NCBI GenBank assembly: GCA_964557845.1
Contig: CAZLBV010000277.1
Span: 1-33,851 of the forward strand
DNA: 33,851 nt
Direction: 5' to 3'
Origin: CAZLBV01 sp964557845
GTDB taxonomy: Bacteria; Acidobacteriota; Aminicenantia; Aminicenantales; Aminicenantaceae
The notes below the pieces were generated by a model. The model made no database searches. It was not told the origin of the DNA and worked only from the letters and a program-made list of their open reading frames with translations. The position numbers were made by a program, and so were the translations under genes. The first letter of the stretch is position 1; every line of letters begins with the position of its first letter. Below, one piece after another: positions 1-6,878 of this stretch.

Positions 1-610
1 TGCGCTTGGCGCGGATCTCGTTGGTCGTAAACCGCGGCTGTCCGCCGCCGCCAATGCACCCGCCCGGGCAGGCCATCACTTCAATGAGGTCGTAATCTGA
101 ATTTCCTTTCTTGATTTCATCGCACAGGATACGTGCATTCGAAAGTGTGTGTGCAATGCCAAGCTTTAGTTTTATCTCGCCTATCTCCATTTCAACAGTG
201 CGAATGCCGTCCATGCCCCTCACTTGCTTGATGTCGGTGTTTAACAACGTTTGGCCGGTTATTTTTTCATAAGCAAAACGAAGCACTGCTTCACTCACGC
301 CGCCTGTATTGCCAAAGATAACTCCGGCACCGGTTTTGAAACCCAAAGGCAGATCGAAGGATTCCGGTGTTAGTTTTCTGAATTGAATACCGGTTTCATC
401 TGCCAGGAGACCCATCAACCCTCCTAAAGCATCGATCTCCCTGACCAATTGTCCCTTGGCCAATCCCCCTATGGCCGGATTGCATGACATTTGGGCTATA
501 GTCTCAAGATGAATAGTAATCAAACAGGTTTTTAAACCCATTTTTGCGCATATGTGTGCGGCTTCACAACCTGCATGTCCTGCACCAACCACCAAAATAT
601 CATAGTCCAT
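1..610 (-). CDS. Chimeric open frame: MnmG N-terminus joined to [FeFe]-hydrogenase C-terminus (partial, runs off the window)
   Basis: Translating the minus strand from the ATG at 608-610 gives an uninterrupted frame to base 2. Residues 1-78 are the FAD-binding start of the tRNA-modifying enzyme MnmG: MDYDILVVGAGHAGCEAA with the GxGxxG dinucleotide fold, then SCNPAIGGLAKGQLVREIDA and DETGIQFR. From about residue 80 (near base 375) the sequence is instead the end of an [FeFe]-hydrogenase catalytic domain: GVIFGNTGGVSEAVLR and the H-cluster cysteine motif MACPGGCIGGGGQP at about residues 179-192. The normal MnmG continuation is absent. An mnmG start 130 bp downstream of mnmE on the same strand is the usual gene order, so the MnmG part is in its native place and the hydrogenase part is foreign to it. 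Either a chimeric contig end or a genuine recombination explains this; I favour assembly. No strong ribosome binding site is seen. Confidence 0.85.
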   Translation of the reverse strand, partial: MDYDILVVGAGHAGCEAAHICAKMGLKTCLITIHLETIAQMSCNPAIGGLAKGQLVREIDALGGLMGLLADETGIQFRKLTPESFDLPLGFKTGAGVIFGNTGGVSEAVLRFAYEKITGQTLLNTDIKQVRGMDGIRTVEMEIGEIKLKLGIAHTLSNARILCDEIKKGNSDYDLIEVMACPGGCIGGGGQPRFTTNEIRAKR

Positions 611-739
611 GTTATTATGTACCTTATCTCAAGATCCAGGATAAATTAATCCAAATTTTGGATTTTATTGTCACTAACTATAACGTATTTTTAGAAATTT
701 GTCATGTCGGTTTGTTGGTCGGTTTATAGGTTGGGGAGC

Positions 740-2107
740 TTATTTGCCCACACAAAAACGGCTAAAGATATTTTCAAGTATCTCTTCGGTATGAATTTCC
801 CCTGTTAGCTGTCCTATCAAAGGTAGTGTTTTGCGAATCTCTTCGACATATATTTCAGCGGAATAGCCGTTCTGAAGCAGATACTGCCCTTCAATTAGAG
901 CCTTTTCTATCTCTTCAAGAATCAGTTTTTGTCTGAGATGGAATATGATTTCTTCACTTTCCGGAAATTCAGGGATAAAATTCGTGAAAATTAGATCTTT
1001 AAGCTTATCTATATTTAACTTTTTTAATGCTGATATTTCGATCGATGGTGAACCAATGGTTTTGTTTTTTATTTTTTCCGTATCCGCTACTCTGGGTAGA
1101 TCGGATTTATTGAAAATGATTATCTTTTTTTTGCTTGAGAATTTATCCAGGAATGAAAAATCTTCGGTATCGGCTTTTTTGGAGGAGTCCAACACAATCA
1201 GAACGCCGTCTACGTTTTCGATTATCTTTTTTCCCTTTTTTATTCCTTCCTTTTCAATTGGGTGAGATGTCTTTATTATTCCTGCGGTATCAATAAGAGA
1301 AATATTGATATCTTTTATCTGGATCTGTTCACGAAGATAATCCCTTGTGGTTCCAGGATGGGGTGTAACTATAGCTCTGTCTTTTCCCAGCAGAGTATTG
1401 AAAAGAGTGGATTTGCCGACATTGGTTTTACCTGCAATAGCAAGGGATAATCCTTCGTTGAGGATTTTTCCAATATTATAGCTGGCACTAAGGGTGACTA
1501 TTTGTCCAGATAATTTTTCAAGAGTTTTTGTTATTGATTTTTGAGAGACTCTTAAATCCTCATCTGGGAATTCAATATCTGCTTCAATTTGAGAGAGAAG
1601 CTGCACAATACCCTGACGCAGCCCCATTAGTTTTTTAGAAAGGCTTCCCTCAATTTGATGAAAAGATAATCTCGCCTGTTTTATGGATGTGGAATGGATT
1701 ATAGTATTGACAGCTTCTGCTTGGATCATGTCTAGTTTGCCGTTTAAATAAGCCCTTTTGGTAAACTCTCCTGGCTGCGCCAGCCGGGCTCCTGCCATGA
1801 TCCCCAACCGAAGTATTTCTTCCATAACGACCGGGCTTCCATGTGAACTGATCTCTATCATGTCCTCTCCAGTATAAGAATGAGGGCAGGGAAAATAAGT
1901 TGAATAAGCTTTCTCAAAACACTCTTTTTGGTTGAAATCGTATATATTCCCAAGTACAGGAGTCCGGATAGGTATGTTCTTATTTTTTGATTTCGGAATA
2001 AATATCTTCTTTAAAATAGTTAAAGCCTTTTTTCCGCTTAATCGTACAATTCCCAGACCTCCATACCCCAAAGGAGTGGAGATAGCAATAATTGTGTCTT
2101 TTTCCAT
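740..2107 (-). CDS. mnmE: tRNA modification GTPase MnmE (TrmE)
   Basis: MnmE works with MnmG to place the carboxymethylaminomethyl group on U34 of certain tRNAs, using 5,10-methylene-THF. The 455 residues match the usual length. The N-terminal domain begins DTIAISTPLGYGGLGIVRLSG (tetrahydrofolate-binding, dimerisation); the central G domain carries the P-loop GKTNVGKSTLFN, the switch TTRDY, DTAG and NKSD; the protein ends FSRFCVGK, the conserved C-terminal CxGK signature (usually CIGK) with its catalytic cysteine. It lies 42 bp downstream of khpB and 129 bp before the mnmG start, all on the minus strand, as in the classical rpmH-rnpA-yidD-yidC-jag-mnmE-mnmG cluster. No damage is visible. Confidence 0.97.
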   Translation of the reverse strand: MEKDTIIAISTPLGYGGLGIVRLSGKKALTILKKIFIPKSKNKNIPIRTPVLGNIYDFNQKECFEKAYSTYFPCPHSYTGEDMIEISSHGSPVVMEEILRLGIMAGARLAQPGEFTKRAYLNGKLDMIQAEAVNTIIHSTSIKQARLSFHQIEGSLSKKLMGLRQGIVQLLSQIEADIEFPDEDLRVSQKSITKTLEKLSGQIVTLSASYNIGKILNEGLSLAIAGKTNVGKSTLFNTLLGKDRAIVTPHPGTTRDYLREQIQIKDINISLIDTAGIIKTSHPIEKEGIKKGKKIIENVDGVLIVLDSSKKADTEDFSFLDKFSSKKKIIIFNKSDLPRVADTEKIKNKTIGSPSIEISALKKLNIDKLKDLIFTNFIPEFPESEEIIFHLRQKLILEEIEKALIEGQYLLQNGYSAEIYVEEIRKTLPLIGQLTGEIHTEEILENIFSRFCVGK

Positions 2108-2149
2108 GTTTTTTGATCACAGAATGTAGGGTTCTAATCTGGGATTCTT

Positions 2150-2773
2150 TCAATCTTTCACAGGAAAGATCTTAACTTTTTTTAAGAATCCTTCCCCAAT
2201 ACTCTCTGTGCTTATTCCGGGAATTTGATTGATCGCTACATGTACAATCCGTCTTTCATAAGGATTCATTGGATCCAGGACCTCATTTTTGCCAGAGGAA
2301 TGGACCTTTCGGGCTATTTCCTGAACACGGTCATTGAGTTCTTGTTCCTTACGTTTCCTGAAAAAATCACAATCGGTTTGGACTTTTTGTGAAGATATTT
2401 TATTAAGGAGGTGCTGAATAGCCATGAGTAAGGCACCGTCATTTCTTAAAAGAAAAGATTTATCCGGTCCGTCGAAAATAATATAAAGGATGTCGTATTT
2501 TCTTTTAATATGGTATTTAAGATCAAAAGGAAGATGAGATAACAGATTATCTAAAAAAGATTTAGCTGAGTTTTCTTCTCCTGAATTTTTGGGCCACGCA
2601 CGAATCACAATTTCTTTGGTCTTTATCCCGAATAATTTGGTTTTTTCAGCGACAATTTCATAATTTAATTGAGACCTGGGATGCTTGAGGACATGTTCTG
2701 CCAGACTGATTGCGTCTTCGAGATTACGTCCTTTGAATTCCTTCCTAGTTTTATTTTTTTCTTCTTTTTGCAT
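2150..2773 (-). CDS. khpB: KhpB/Jag-type RNA-binding protein (Jag-N, KH, R3H)
   Basis: This is a single-strand RNA-binding protein, known in Firmicutes as Jag, EloR or KhpB, which partners KhpA and influences cell elongation and post-transcriptional control. The N-terminal Jag domain is visible at about residues 13-60 (FKGRNLEDAISLAEHVLK, then FGIKTKEIVIRAWPK), a KH-like region follows (ILYIIFDGPDKSFLLRND, about 90-130), and the C-terminal R3H domain carries the conserved MNPYERRIVH near residue 170. The 207-residue length is ordinary for the family. Its ATG (2771-2773) lies 23 bp inside the end of yidC, so translation is probably coupled. Its role in this organism is inferred from the family and the conserved neighbourhood. 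Confidence 0.92.
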   Translation of the reverse strand: MQKEEKNKTRKEFKGRNLEDAISLAEHVLKHPRSQLNYEIVAEKTKLFGIKTKEIVIRAWPKNSGEENSAKSFLDNLLSHLPFDLKYHIKRKYDILYIIFDGPDKSFLLRNDGALLMAIQHLLNKISSQKVQTDCDFFRKRKEQELNDRVQEIARKVHSSGKNEVLDPMNPYERRIVHVAINQIPGISTESIGEGFLKKVKIFPVKD

Positions 2774-4400
2774 TTGAATCTCTCTTATTTTTTTTCATGA
2801 GCTTGTTGGTGATATACTGTTGTCCTATTTGAAGAACATTATTTGTCAGCCAGTAAAGAACGAGACCGCTCTGAAAATTCATGAAAAAAATGGTCATCAC
2901 AACCGGCATAATCAGCATCATTTTTTGCTGAGACGAGTCTGCAGAAGTAGGTGTCATCTTTTGACTAATGAATTGAGTGATACCCATTAGAATCGGGGTA
3001 ATATAGTAGGGATCCTTTATAGAGAGGTCATTTATCCAGAGAATAAAAGGACTATGACGGAATTCCACGGCAACTACTAATAAGCGAAAGAACCCCCAAA
3101 AAATAGGGAGTTGGATCAATAAGGGGAGGCATCCGCCGGCTGGGTTGACTCCGTGCTCTTTGTATAAAGCCATGGTTTCTTCATTTAGTTTTCGTCTTTG
3201 AGCAATATCTTGCTTGGCTTTTTTGTACTTAGCTTTCAAGGCCTTAAGTTTGGGTTGAAGTTCCTGCATCCGAGCCATTGATTTGGTGCTGCTGTAAGTC
3301 AAAGGAAAGAATAGAACTTTAATGATCAGTGTCAAAATGATAATACAAAATCCCCAGTTGGGTATAGTCTTATGAAGTGCCTTCATTGATTTATATAAAA
3401 TTTCGGCAATAAACCCAAACAGGCCAAATCTAACCAATTTTTGTGAGTTATGCCCAAATTCAGCCAGAAGATCATATTGTTTGGGTCCCAGAAATGCTCT
3501 TTGCACACTATTTACCTGTAAGAAAAAGTATGGGATCGAATCAATCTCCTCTTTAATGAGTGCGGCGCTTGCGTTTTGGGCGGTAGTTACAAAAAGAGCT
3601 GTGAAGTAATTGTCGGAATAAGCAGCCCAGTTAACAAAGTTAAACACGCTTTGTCCTGGTTTATACTTTTTTTCCTCAAGATGATAAACTTTATTGGCGG
3701 CTAAGACTGTCATCCCATTTGAGCCTCCGAATCTACTTTTTTGTGCTTCTAAAGAAGGATTACGGATGCTCGGCCCCCAGCTCAGACCCGAGTTAATTTT
3801 TTGTCCATTTCTCCAAATGTTTATTTGGATATCAACATAATAAGTCCCACCTGAAAATTTAAAGATCTTTTCTACCCGGGTGCCTTTTTCATCGGCAAAC
3901 TCAAACCGGATTTCGCCAGATCTCCCATTCTGTAATTCCAATGAGCTGGAAGAGGTAATAAAAAGAGATGAATTAATTTCTGCAGTGAAATTCGGGTCTT
4001 CAGTTATTATATAAAAAGGGTACCGGTTTATTTCCGTAGATTGCTCTGAGACGAGATCAACATTTTCTTCTTTATTGTCCTTTAGAAATTCTTTTAATCT
4101 CCAGCTTTTTAAAACCGCTCCTTTATTACTCCACACGGCATGATAGAGAGAAGTATCGACAGTGATATCTTTCTCTTCCTGTGCGGAAACAGGTAGAAAT
4201 TTCTGTTCTTCCACCGGCTGCTGTTGGGAAGCAAGAGGTTTTTGTGAGGGAAGCGGTTCGACTGCCAGAGGTGATGTCTCAGCAGACTCGGGAGGCTGAA
4301 CGACAGGCTCAGGAGCAGGTTCTTGTTTAAGAAATAAAGCTTGGTAAAGTACTAAAACCAAAAAGGATAGTACTATTGCTATTAAGAGTCGTTTTTCCAT
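2751..4400 (-). CDS. yidC: Membrane protein insertase YidC
   Basis: YidC inserts and folds inner-membrane proteins, alone or with SecYEG. The 549 residues show the Gram-negative plan: an N-terminal membrane anchor (LLIAIVLSFLVLVLYQALFL, residues 5-24), a Pro/Gln-rich linker (about 28-70), a large periplasmic P1 domain (about 75-330) and the conserved insertase domain from about 350 (WGFCIIILTLIIKVLFFPLT; the coiled-coil region with MARMQELQPKLKALKAKYKK; GGCLPLLIQLPIFWGFFRLL). The tail is lysine/arginine-rich, which is typical for ribosome contact. It starts with a Shine-Dalgarno-like AAAGGA about 8 bp upstream, 12 bp after yidD. The long periplasmic domain is one reason to call the organism diderm. 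Confidence 0.97.
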   Translation of the reverse strand: MEKRLLIAIVLSFLVLVLYQALFLKQEPAPEPVVQPPESAETSPLAVEPLPSQKPLASQQQPVEEQKFLPVSAQEEKDITVDTSLYHAVWSNKGAVLKSWRLKEFLKDNKEENVDLVSEQSTEINRYPFYIITEDPNFTAEINSSLFITSSSSLELQNGRSGEIRFEFADEKGTRVEKIFKFSGGTYYVDIQINIWRNGQKINSGLSWGPSIRNPSLEAQKSRFGGSNGMTVLAANKVYHLEEKKYKPGQSVFNFVNWAAYSDNYFTALFVTTAQNASAALIKEEIDSIPYFFLQVNSVQRAFLGPKQYDLLAEFGHNSQKLVRFGLFGFIAEILYKSMKALHKTIPNWGFCIIILTLIIKVLFFPLTYSSTKSMARMQELQPKLKALKAKYKKAKQDIAQRRKLNEETMALYKEHGVNPAGGCLPLLIQLPIFWGFFRLLVVAVEFRHSPFILWINDLSIKDPYYITPILMGITQFISQKMTPTSADSSQQKMMLIMPVVMTIFFMNFQSGLVLYWLTNNVLQIGQQYITNKLMKKNKRDSNAKRRKK

Positions 4401-4412
4401 TTACCACGTCCT

Positions 4413-4622
4413 TTAAGGTACTGGATCTATTCCTCCTGGATGGAAGGGATGGCATTTGAGAATTCTTTTTGCTCCCAAGAAAAGTCCTTTGGCTAATCCA
4501 TGTTTTTCGATCGCTTCGAGTGTATATTGTGAGCAGGTGGGATAAAAGCGACAGTGCTGGCCCAGTAAAGGCGAGATATACTTTTTGTAGCCTCTGATCA
4601 AACACAAGACAATCTTTTTCAT
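4413..4622 (-). CDS. yidD: Membrane protein insertion efficiency factor YidD
   Basis: YidD is a small membrane-associated protein that helps YidC-dependent insertion. I choose the ATG at 4620-4622, which overlaps the rnpA stop in an ATGA arrangement and gives the standard 69-residue protein starting MKKIVLCLIRGYKKYISP; a longer reading upstream would lie inside rnpA. Family hallmarks are present: an amphipathic N-terminal helix, the block HCRFYPTCSQYTLEAI with its two cysteines, and the C-terminal CHPFHPGGIDPVP. It sits between rnpA and yidC as in most bacteria and is probably translated by coupling to rnpA. Confidence 0.95.
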   Translation of the reverse strand: MKKIVLCLIRGYKKYISPLLGQHCRFYPTCSQYTLEAIEKHGLAKGLFLGAKRILKCHPFHPGGIDPVP

Positions 4623-4969
4623 CGATGTTTCCGGGTTATTATTTTGATGGCGTTCAGGTATTCTTCTTGTAATTCCATCCAAGGTGATTTATAAATCTCT
4701 GCTTTTGCTATTACGATTAAATCCATCGGATTTATAAGTAAGTGCTTATTTTGTCTGAACAACACTCTAATTCTTCTTTTAATTCGGTTTCTTTTTATTG
4801 CATCTCCAGTTTTTTTACTTGCCACTACAGCAAAACGGGAAAAATTAAATTCATTTGGACAATAGATAAGTGTAAAATATTTTCCTTTATAACGCTTGCC
4901 TCTCTTATATAGAGCAATGAAATCTTTTTGCTTTTTAATCCTCTCTCGAGGCCTGAGGGTTTCAGGCAT
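4619..4969 (-). CDS. rnpA: Ribonuclease P protein component
   Basis: RnpA is the protein subunit that binds the catalytic RNase P RNA and helps it cut the 5' leader from pre-tRNAs. The 116 residues carry the family signature: a basic N-terminus (LRPRERIKKQKDFIALYKRG), the hydrophobic strand FAVVASKKTGDAIKRNRIKR and the RNR motif RNRIKRRIR in the RNA-binding helix. Its ATG shares one base with the rpmH stop (TAATG) and its TGA overlaps the yidD ATG, so rpmH, rnpA and yidD are a tightly packed translational unit. No RNase P RNA gene is visible in the window. Confidence 0.96.
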   Translation of the reverse strand: MPETLRPRERIKKQKDFIALYKRGKRYKGKYFTLIYCPNEFNFSRFAVVASKKTGDAIKRNRIKRRIRVLFRQNKHLLINPMDLIVIAKAEIYKSPWMELQEEYLNAIKIITRKHR

Positions 4970-5103
4970 TAGACAGCTAGTCTTTTTCTGCCTTTTTGTC
5001 TTCTATTTTTTATGACCCTTTGCCCGCCTGTAGATTTCATGCGGACTAAAAAGCCATGGTTTTTCTTTCGTTTTCGGTTATTAGGTTGATATGTTCGCTT
5101 CAT
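4969..5103 (-). CDS. rpmH: Large ribosomal subunit protein bL34
   Basis: Translating the minus strand from the ATG at 5101-5103 gives 44 residues starting MKRTYQPNNRKRKKNHGF and ending GRKRLAV, which is bL34 almost to consensus (the ThrTyrGlnProAsn start, the HGFLxRM core and an Arg/Lys-rich remainder). It is the first gene of the minus-strand rpmH-rnpA-yidD-yidC-khpB-mnmE cluster; its stop codon shares one base with the rnpA start. A strong promoter lies 45 bp upstream. The gene is easy to miss because of its length. Confidence 0.97.
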   Translation of the reverse strand: MKRTYQPNNRKRKKNHGFLVRMKSTGGQRVIKNRRQKGRKRLAV

Positions 5104-5147
5104 CTTCTTTATCTTCTAATTCGATCTCCGATCTCTATTAAGGCCAT

Positions 5148-5176
5148 ATGTTAATAAACCTGGGACTATCTGTCAA
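5148..5176 (-). promoter_or_regulatory. sigma70-type promoter of rpmH
   Basis: On the minus strand there is a perfect -35 box TTGACA (5171-5176), a 17-bp spacer and a -10 box TAACAT (5148-5153), pointing at rpmH with a leader of roughly 38 nt. The 3' terminus of repeat element A ends only 13 bp upstream of the -35 box. Expression of the whole rpmH cluster from here is inferred. Confidence 0.75.
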
Positions 5177-5189
5177 GTTATAATCATTC

Positions 5190-5452
5190 CTGAATTATTC
5201 ATAAAAAATGCCGATGTTTATATTAGACAATATAATATCACGAAGTTGGGATGTTTTACGGGGAGCACTTTTTTTCTTCAGATCATAGGTTTTAATATTC
5301 ATTTTATATCGGCATTTATTACCCAGAGGGCGAGCCGGACTCCATTCAAGGGATTGGGTGGTTGGGCGTTGCGGCGGGTTTGCGGTGGACAACCACAGGT
5401 AACATGATGATGCACCTCCATCTGGGCGTTTAAAATATGTTAAATTACCCAG
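5190..5452 (-). repeat. Repeat element A (263 bp), terminal inverted repeats and internal hairpin
   Basis: This non-coding stretch is a diverged copy of the element seen intact at 25533-25783. Read on the minus strand it starts CTGGGTAATTTA (5441-5452) and ends TGAATAATTCAG (5190-5201), an imperfect 12-bp terminal inverted repeat (8 of 12). An inner inverted repeat AATGCCGAT (5207-5215) / ATCGGCATT (5308-5316) encloses the AT-rich tail. The GC-rich half contains a hairpin with arms GTGGTTG (5358-5364) and CAACCAC (5390-5396), then a minus-strand CGGCTCGCCC block like CGGCGCGCCC in copy C. An 11-bp direct repeat ATTACCCAGAG occurs at 5318-5328 and 5444-5454. The hairpin half is much less similar to the other copies than the ends are. 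The gap 5104-5484 holds only this element and the rpmH promoter. Confidence 0.7.
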
Positions 5453-5484
5453 AGAACAAAAATTCAATTACAGAAGGTGCTAAA

Positions 5485-5640
5485 ATGTATTATATGGGAG
5501 TTAATCATCATAAGCAATACTCTCATATGACTATTCTTGACAAAGGAGGAGAAGTATTAAAAGAAGGAATAGTCAACAATGACCAAAAAAATGTCCAGGA
5601 ATTTCTTTTGGGTTTTGAAGGCGTTAAGGCGGTAGTGTAA
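5485..5640 (+). pseudogene. IS110-family transposase remnant (N-terminal piece)
   Basis: From the ATG at 5485 the frame reads MYYMGVNHHKQYSHMTILDK and continues to GFEGVKAVV before a stop at 5638-5640. This is the start of the DEDD (RuvC-like) domain of IS110-family transposases, normally over 300 residues, so only about 51 remain. The position of the first catalytic Asp in family members (usually GxD near residue 7) is Asn here, another sign of decay. Weak in-frame similarity may continue after the stop (around 5655-5680), but I cannot establish it. The remnant abuts repeat element A yet reads in the opposite direction from it. An active IS is ruled out by the length. Confidence 0.6.
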
Positions 5641-5695
5641 GCCGTCTGGCCGGCAATCAAAGCCGAAAACACACAGATCTTATATGTGGATGTAT

Positions 5696-5724
5696 TTGAC
5701 TCATTGTGATTATTGAGATATAAT
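5696..5724 (+). promoter_or_regulatory. sigma70-type promoter of the CarD-like gene, giving a near-leaderless transcript
   Basis: A -35 box TTGACT (5696-5701), a 17-bp spacer and a perfect -10 box TATAAT (5719-5724) stand directly before the gene. Transcription should begin near 5731, only a few bases before the ATG at 5737, leaving no room for a Shine-Dalgarno site. Confidence 0.75.
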
Positions 5725-5736
5725 GCTGTCGCGATC

Positions 5737-6258
5737 ATGAATGATTTAAAGATTGGAGATAAAATTATCTATCCCAATCAGGGTTTGGGGATTATAGAAG
5801 ATATTCAACGAGAAAATTATTTCGGAGAGAATTATCACGTTTTTCATGTCAGGATAATTAATAACAACACCCTGGTTTTGGTTCCGGCATCATGTACTGA
5901 GGAGATAGGGATAAGAAAACCTATTTCCGAGAAAAACATAAACAGGCTGTTTGAATTCATCGGAGACAGTGAGGTAGATATTGATACAAATTGGAAAGGC
6001 CGTTATAAAGAATATCAAACACTGATGAGAAGCGGCACAATCAATGAAATTGCGACGGTGTTAAAAAGCCTGTACTATTTAAACTTGACCAAACCGTTGT
6101 CTTATCGTGAAAAAAAGATGCTGGAAAAAGCCATGGAATTAGTTGTGCAGGAAGTATCAGAAGTTGCGTCATTACCCACTTCCCAGATAGAAGAAAAACT
6201 AGTAAATATTTTATCTTTGAGTTTTAAAGATTTAATCCCCAGAATAGATTCCCGATGA
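5737..6258 (+). CDS. CarD/CdnL-family transcriptional regulator
   Basis: CarD/CdnL proteins bind the RNA polymerase beta subunit through an N-terminal Tudor-like domain and stabilise open promoter complexes. Residues 1-60 show the family pattern: LKIGDKIIYPNQGLGIIEDI, then a strand pair ending LVLVPASCTEEIGIRKPIS. The rest (about 65-173) is helical, with KGRYKEYQTLMRSGTINEIA and LSYREKKMLEKAMELVVQEV typical of the C-terminal domain. I use the ATG at 5737 rather than the upstream TTG at 5713, because the TTG would sit inside the predicted promoter and the shorter protein starts directly with the conserved domain. The gene is 155 bp upstream of smpB on the same strand; a functional link is not evident. 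Confidence 0.85.
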   Translation: MNDLKIGDKIIYPNQGLGIIEDIQRENYFGENYHVFHVRIINNNTLVLVPASCTEEIGIRKPISEKNINRLFEFIGDSEVDIDTNWKGRYKEYQTLMRSGTINEIATVLKSLYYLNLTKPLSYREKKMLEKAMELVVQEVSEVASLPTSQIEEKLVNILSLSFKDLIPRIDSR

Positions 6259-6413
6259 GACAGAATTTATCTTCCTGACAAAAACCAATTATTTAATTAT
6301 AATGTGCTCTTCTTCCCACACAAAGGATACGGTTTATAGTTCAGAGTGTAAAGCTTTAATAAACTGAGATTAAAAAAGCCAAGGAATAATCTATTTATCT
6401 CGGGTAGGCGGCA

Positions 6414-6863
6414 ATGAGAGTTATTGCAAAAAATCCTAAAGCATACTTTAATTATGAAATCATAGACACTTATGAAGCTGGAATTTCATTATTGGGTAGT
6501 GAAGTAAAATCTATTAGAGAAGGAAGGATCAGCCTTAAGGAAAGTTATGCGGAGATCAGAGATGGGGAAATATTTCTTGTAAGCTGCCATATCAGCCCTT
6601 ATGAAGCGGCCAACAGGTTTAATCATGATCCCTTGCGGGAAAGAAAGCTGTTATTCCACCGTCAGGAGATTAAAAGACTGACCGGTAAGATCAAGGAAAA
6701 AGGGCTTACTCTGGTGCCAACCCGGGTCTTGCTCACCGAAAAAGGCAAAGTCAAGATAGAGATCTCATTGGCAAAGGGGAAAAGAGCTTATCAAAAACGG
6801 GAAGCAATAAAAGAGCGGGATAGAGACAGAGAAATGAAAGCTGAATTGAAAAGATTTAGATGA
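6414..6863 (+). CDS. smpB: SsrA-binding protein SmpB
   Basis: SmpB binds tmRNA and carries it into stalled ribosomes for trans-translation. The 149 residues match the family length. Conserved blocks are visible: KNPKAYFNYEIIDTYEAGI, LLGSEVKSIREG, the HISPYEAANRFNHDP loop, RERKLLFHRQEI and the C-terminal basic tail KGKRAYQKREAIKERD that inserts into the decoding centre. The start is supported by a GGCGG-like sequence just upstream. It ends 15 bp from the convergent lhgO gene. No ssrA RNA gene is recognisable nearby. Confidence 0.96.
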   Translation: MRVIAKNPKAYFNYEIIDTYEAGISLLGSEVKSIREGRISLKESYAEIRDGEIFLVSCHISPYEAANRFNHDPLRERKLLFHRQEIKRLTGKIKEKGLTLVPTRVLLTEKGKVKIEISLAKGKRAYQKREAIKERDRDREMKAELKRFR

Positions 6864-6878
6864 GCCCTCCCGATACAT

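Noticed and set aside
4327..4605. Open frame on the minus strand between rnpA and yidC in another phase
   Set aside because: It overlaps yidD and the start of yidC, both of which are convincing; the product has no family similarity.
5195..5467. Open frame of 90 codons on the minus strand across element A
   Set aside because: It lies wholly in the repeat element and its flank, spans a GC-rich hairpin and an AT-rich tail with abrupt composition changes, has no ribosome binding site, and matches nothing. The equivalent parts of copies B1 and C do not encode it.
5320..5484. Bridge RNA of IS110 type on the plus strand upstream of the remnant
   Set aside because: The same ends recur at 24165-25783 and 33603 without a transposase, and the motif polarity of A is minus. 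I keep only the weaker question of shared origin in the findings.
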